64,000 bases of DNA from Tenebrionibacter intestinalis (lineage in GTDB: Bacteria; Pseudomonadota; Gammaproteobacteria; Enterobacterales; Enterobacteriaceae): contig NZ_JAEPBH010000001.1 in the NCBI RefSeq assembly GCF_016632365.1, positions 124,001 through 188,000 on the forward strand, in the 5' to 3' direction. Of the stretch, positions 62,676-64,000 are shown in pieces. The translations under genes were made by a program, and so were the position numbers. The notes beneath the pieces are model-generated. The model was not told the DNA's origin, did no database searches, and was given only the letters and a program-made list of their open reading frames with translations. The stretch's first letter is position 1. Every line of letters starts with the position of its first letter.

Positions 62676-63131
62676 TCAACGGCCACAGCACTTTTTAAAT
62701 TTTTTCCCACAGCCGCAGGGGCAGGGATCGTTGCGCCCAGGCGTAGGGCGAGTACCGTCGATATAGTACCATTGCCCCTGTTCTTTTAAGAAACGGGAAC
62801 GTTCGATAATCGCGCCCGGCTTGCCATTTTCTTCATAACGGGCGATAAAACTGACGAAACCTTCTTCATCACGCTCAGGCGCGTCTTCAAAAATAGTCAG
62901 GCCGAGCCAGCGCGTCGTGGAAAACCCGGCGATAATGCTGTCGCGTAGCTTTTCGGCTTCGCAGGATGGATGCCAACTGTTGATAAGCCACTCTACATCA
63001 TGCACAACAAAGGCCGTATATCGACTGCGCATAAGTTGCGATGGGCGCTTTGCCACGCGCTCGCCGCGTAGGTAAGGTTGGCAACATAAGCTATAATCCA
63101 ATCCGCTGTCGCAGGGGCAAGATTGTGACAC
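62676..63131 (-). CDS. ychJ: SEC-C domain protein YchJ
   Basis: The 151-residue protein has two zinc-type cysteine groups: [17 protein letters not shown] at the N-terminus and [18 protein letters not shown] at the C-terminus, the latter a SEC-C motif. The middle has [21 protein letters not shown], matching UPF0225/YchJ. The function is unknown. It lies upstream of purU and divergent from rssA. Confidence 0.94.
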   Translation of the reverse strand: MSQSCPCDSGLDYSLCCQPYLRGERVAKRPSQLMRSRYTAFVVHDVEWLINSWHPSCEAEKLRDSIIAGFSTTRWLGLTIFEDAPERDEEGFVSFIARYEENGKPGAIIERSRFLKEQGQWYYIDGTRPTPGRNDPCPCGCGKKFKKCCGR

Positions 63132-63226
63132 GACATCTCCCGGGTGATAAAAATTAAGAGTACGACTATGTTAACTGAGTCGTGGTACTGATGCCATGAG
63201 GGCTTACGGTGCTGAACTGAGGCGTG

Positions 63227-64000
63227 ATGAAACAGGTTAAAACAGGACTGGCGCTGGGAGCGGGCGCGGCCAAAGGATGGGCGCATATCGGGGTTACTAC
63301 TGCGCTGGCGCGCCCTGGGCTACGGTCGGATATCATCGCTGGCTGTTCCATCGGCGCGCGGGTTGGCGCCGCTTATGCCCGCAATCGCTTGATACCCTTT
63401 AAGCGTTGGGCGCAATCTTTTCATTACCGGGATGTGTTGCGCCTGATGGTTACCCCCTGGCATAGTGGGGGGCTGTTGCGCGGCAAGCGTGTTTTCAACA
63501 ATATTCGCAGGCTGATTCCCTGTAACGCTATTGAAAATATGCCGCGTCAAATTGACGCTGTTGCGATCGGTTTCAGTACGGAGCAGGCGCGCGGGTTTAC
63601 CGAAGGCGCTCTTCATACCGCCGTCAGCGTATCCTTGCGTAGGCCCGGGCCTTTGACTGCGGTGCGCCATAATGACTATTGGTTGGTCGGCGGCGCGTCA
63701 GTCAACCCGGCGCCTGTCTCACTTACGTGCGCGCTGGGGCGGATATTGTGATTGCCGCCGACCTGCAGCATGATACCCACGTGATGCGACAGTCGCTGAA
63801 TTATCGTGTTTCTGTACCGGTTGATAAAAAGATTTCTACCGGTTGGAGCAAGCGTTTGCGTAGGCTTACTGCGCATCAAACTCGTGTTACGTCAACGGCA
63901 ATGCAGATAATAAGCACGTCTATTCAGGCACTGAAAAACCGTTTTAAGCGCAGCCGTATGGCAGGCTATCCGCCAAATAGTTTATTACAGCCGTTTTGTC
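63227..64000 (+). pseudogene. rssA: RssA patatin-like protein, frameshifted and catalytically damaged
   Basis: RssA is a patatin-like serine hydrolase of unknown role, normally upstream of the RpoS adaptor gene rssB. The first frame from ATG at 63227 has GLALGAGAAKGWAHIG and the nucleophile motif GCSIG, then ends at about 63751. At ALG, around 63735-63745, one G appears missing from a run of four; the next frame continues ADIVIAADLQHDTHVMRQ to the window edge, as in RssA. The catalytic Asp of DGA is replaced by Gly (WLVGGASVNP). Both signs point to a decaying gene. Confidence 0.85.

Overview
The window is a stretch of an enterobacterial chromosome. Gene order matches the E. coli ycgB to rssA backbone: ycgB, dadA, cvrA, ldcA, emtA, treA, then ychF, pth, ychH, prs, ispE, lolB, hemA, prfA, prmC, sirB2, sirB1, kdsA, then chaA, chaB, ychN, ychP, narL, narX, narK, narGHJI, a tyrosine tRNA, purU, ychJ and rssA. 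The proteins are clearly Enterobacteriaceae-like, but cvrA, narK and others diverge too far for E. coli or Salmonella. A GC-rich relative such as the Cronobacter/Franconibacter/Siccibacter group is possible; placement below family level is a guess. No IS element, prophage or CRISPR array was seen.

Region 1 (1-7.8 kb) holds ycgB (cut by the window edge), D-amino-acid dehydrogenase dadA, a K+/H+ antiporter, two murein enzymes and periplasmic trehalase. The usual dadX partner of dadA is absent. Region 2 (8.2-28.1 kb) is an accessory catabolic block sitting between treA and ychF, where E. coli K-12 carries dha genes. It has a sialic acid part (nanR, then nanA-nanT-nanE-nanK-nanQ) and a myo-inositol part (iolT, iolE, iolH, iolG, iolD, iolC, iolR, iolB, iolA, iolI). 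The inositol part is bracketed by two roughly 142-bp structured repeats in inverted orientation.

Region 3 (28.2-38.7 kb) is conserved housekeeping: peptidyl-tRNA hydrolase, PRPP synthase, isoprenoid kinase, lipoprotein insertion, haem biosynthesis, release factor 1 with its methylase, and KDO-8-P synthase. Region 4 (39.3-45.5 kb) is a complete nrfABCDEFG operon for periplasmic nitrite reduction to ammonium, placed between kdsA and chaA. Region 5 (45.6-60.8 kb) has the cha genes, ychN, the beta-barrel gene ychP, and the nitrate system narXL, narK and narGHJI. Nitrate sensing, transport and both steps of nitrate reduction to ammonium therefore lie within about 21 kb, with FNR-like sites before nrfA, narK and narG.

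Region 6 (60.8-64 kb) contains a single tRNA-Tyr gene followed by tandem repeats of about 180 bp that copy its 3' end, then purU, ychJ and an rssA gene that is frameshifted and has lost its catalytic Asp. The main leads for follow-up are the inverted repeats around the iol block, the shared TGAAATATTTCA-type sites near iol promoters, the IolC fusion in a cluster with no separate aldolase, the missing dadX and the decaying rssA.
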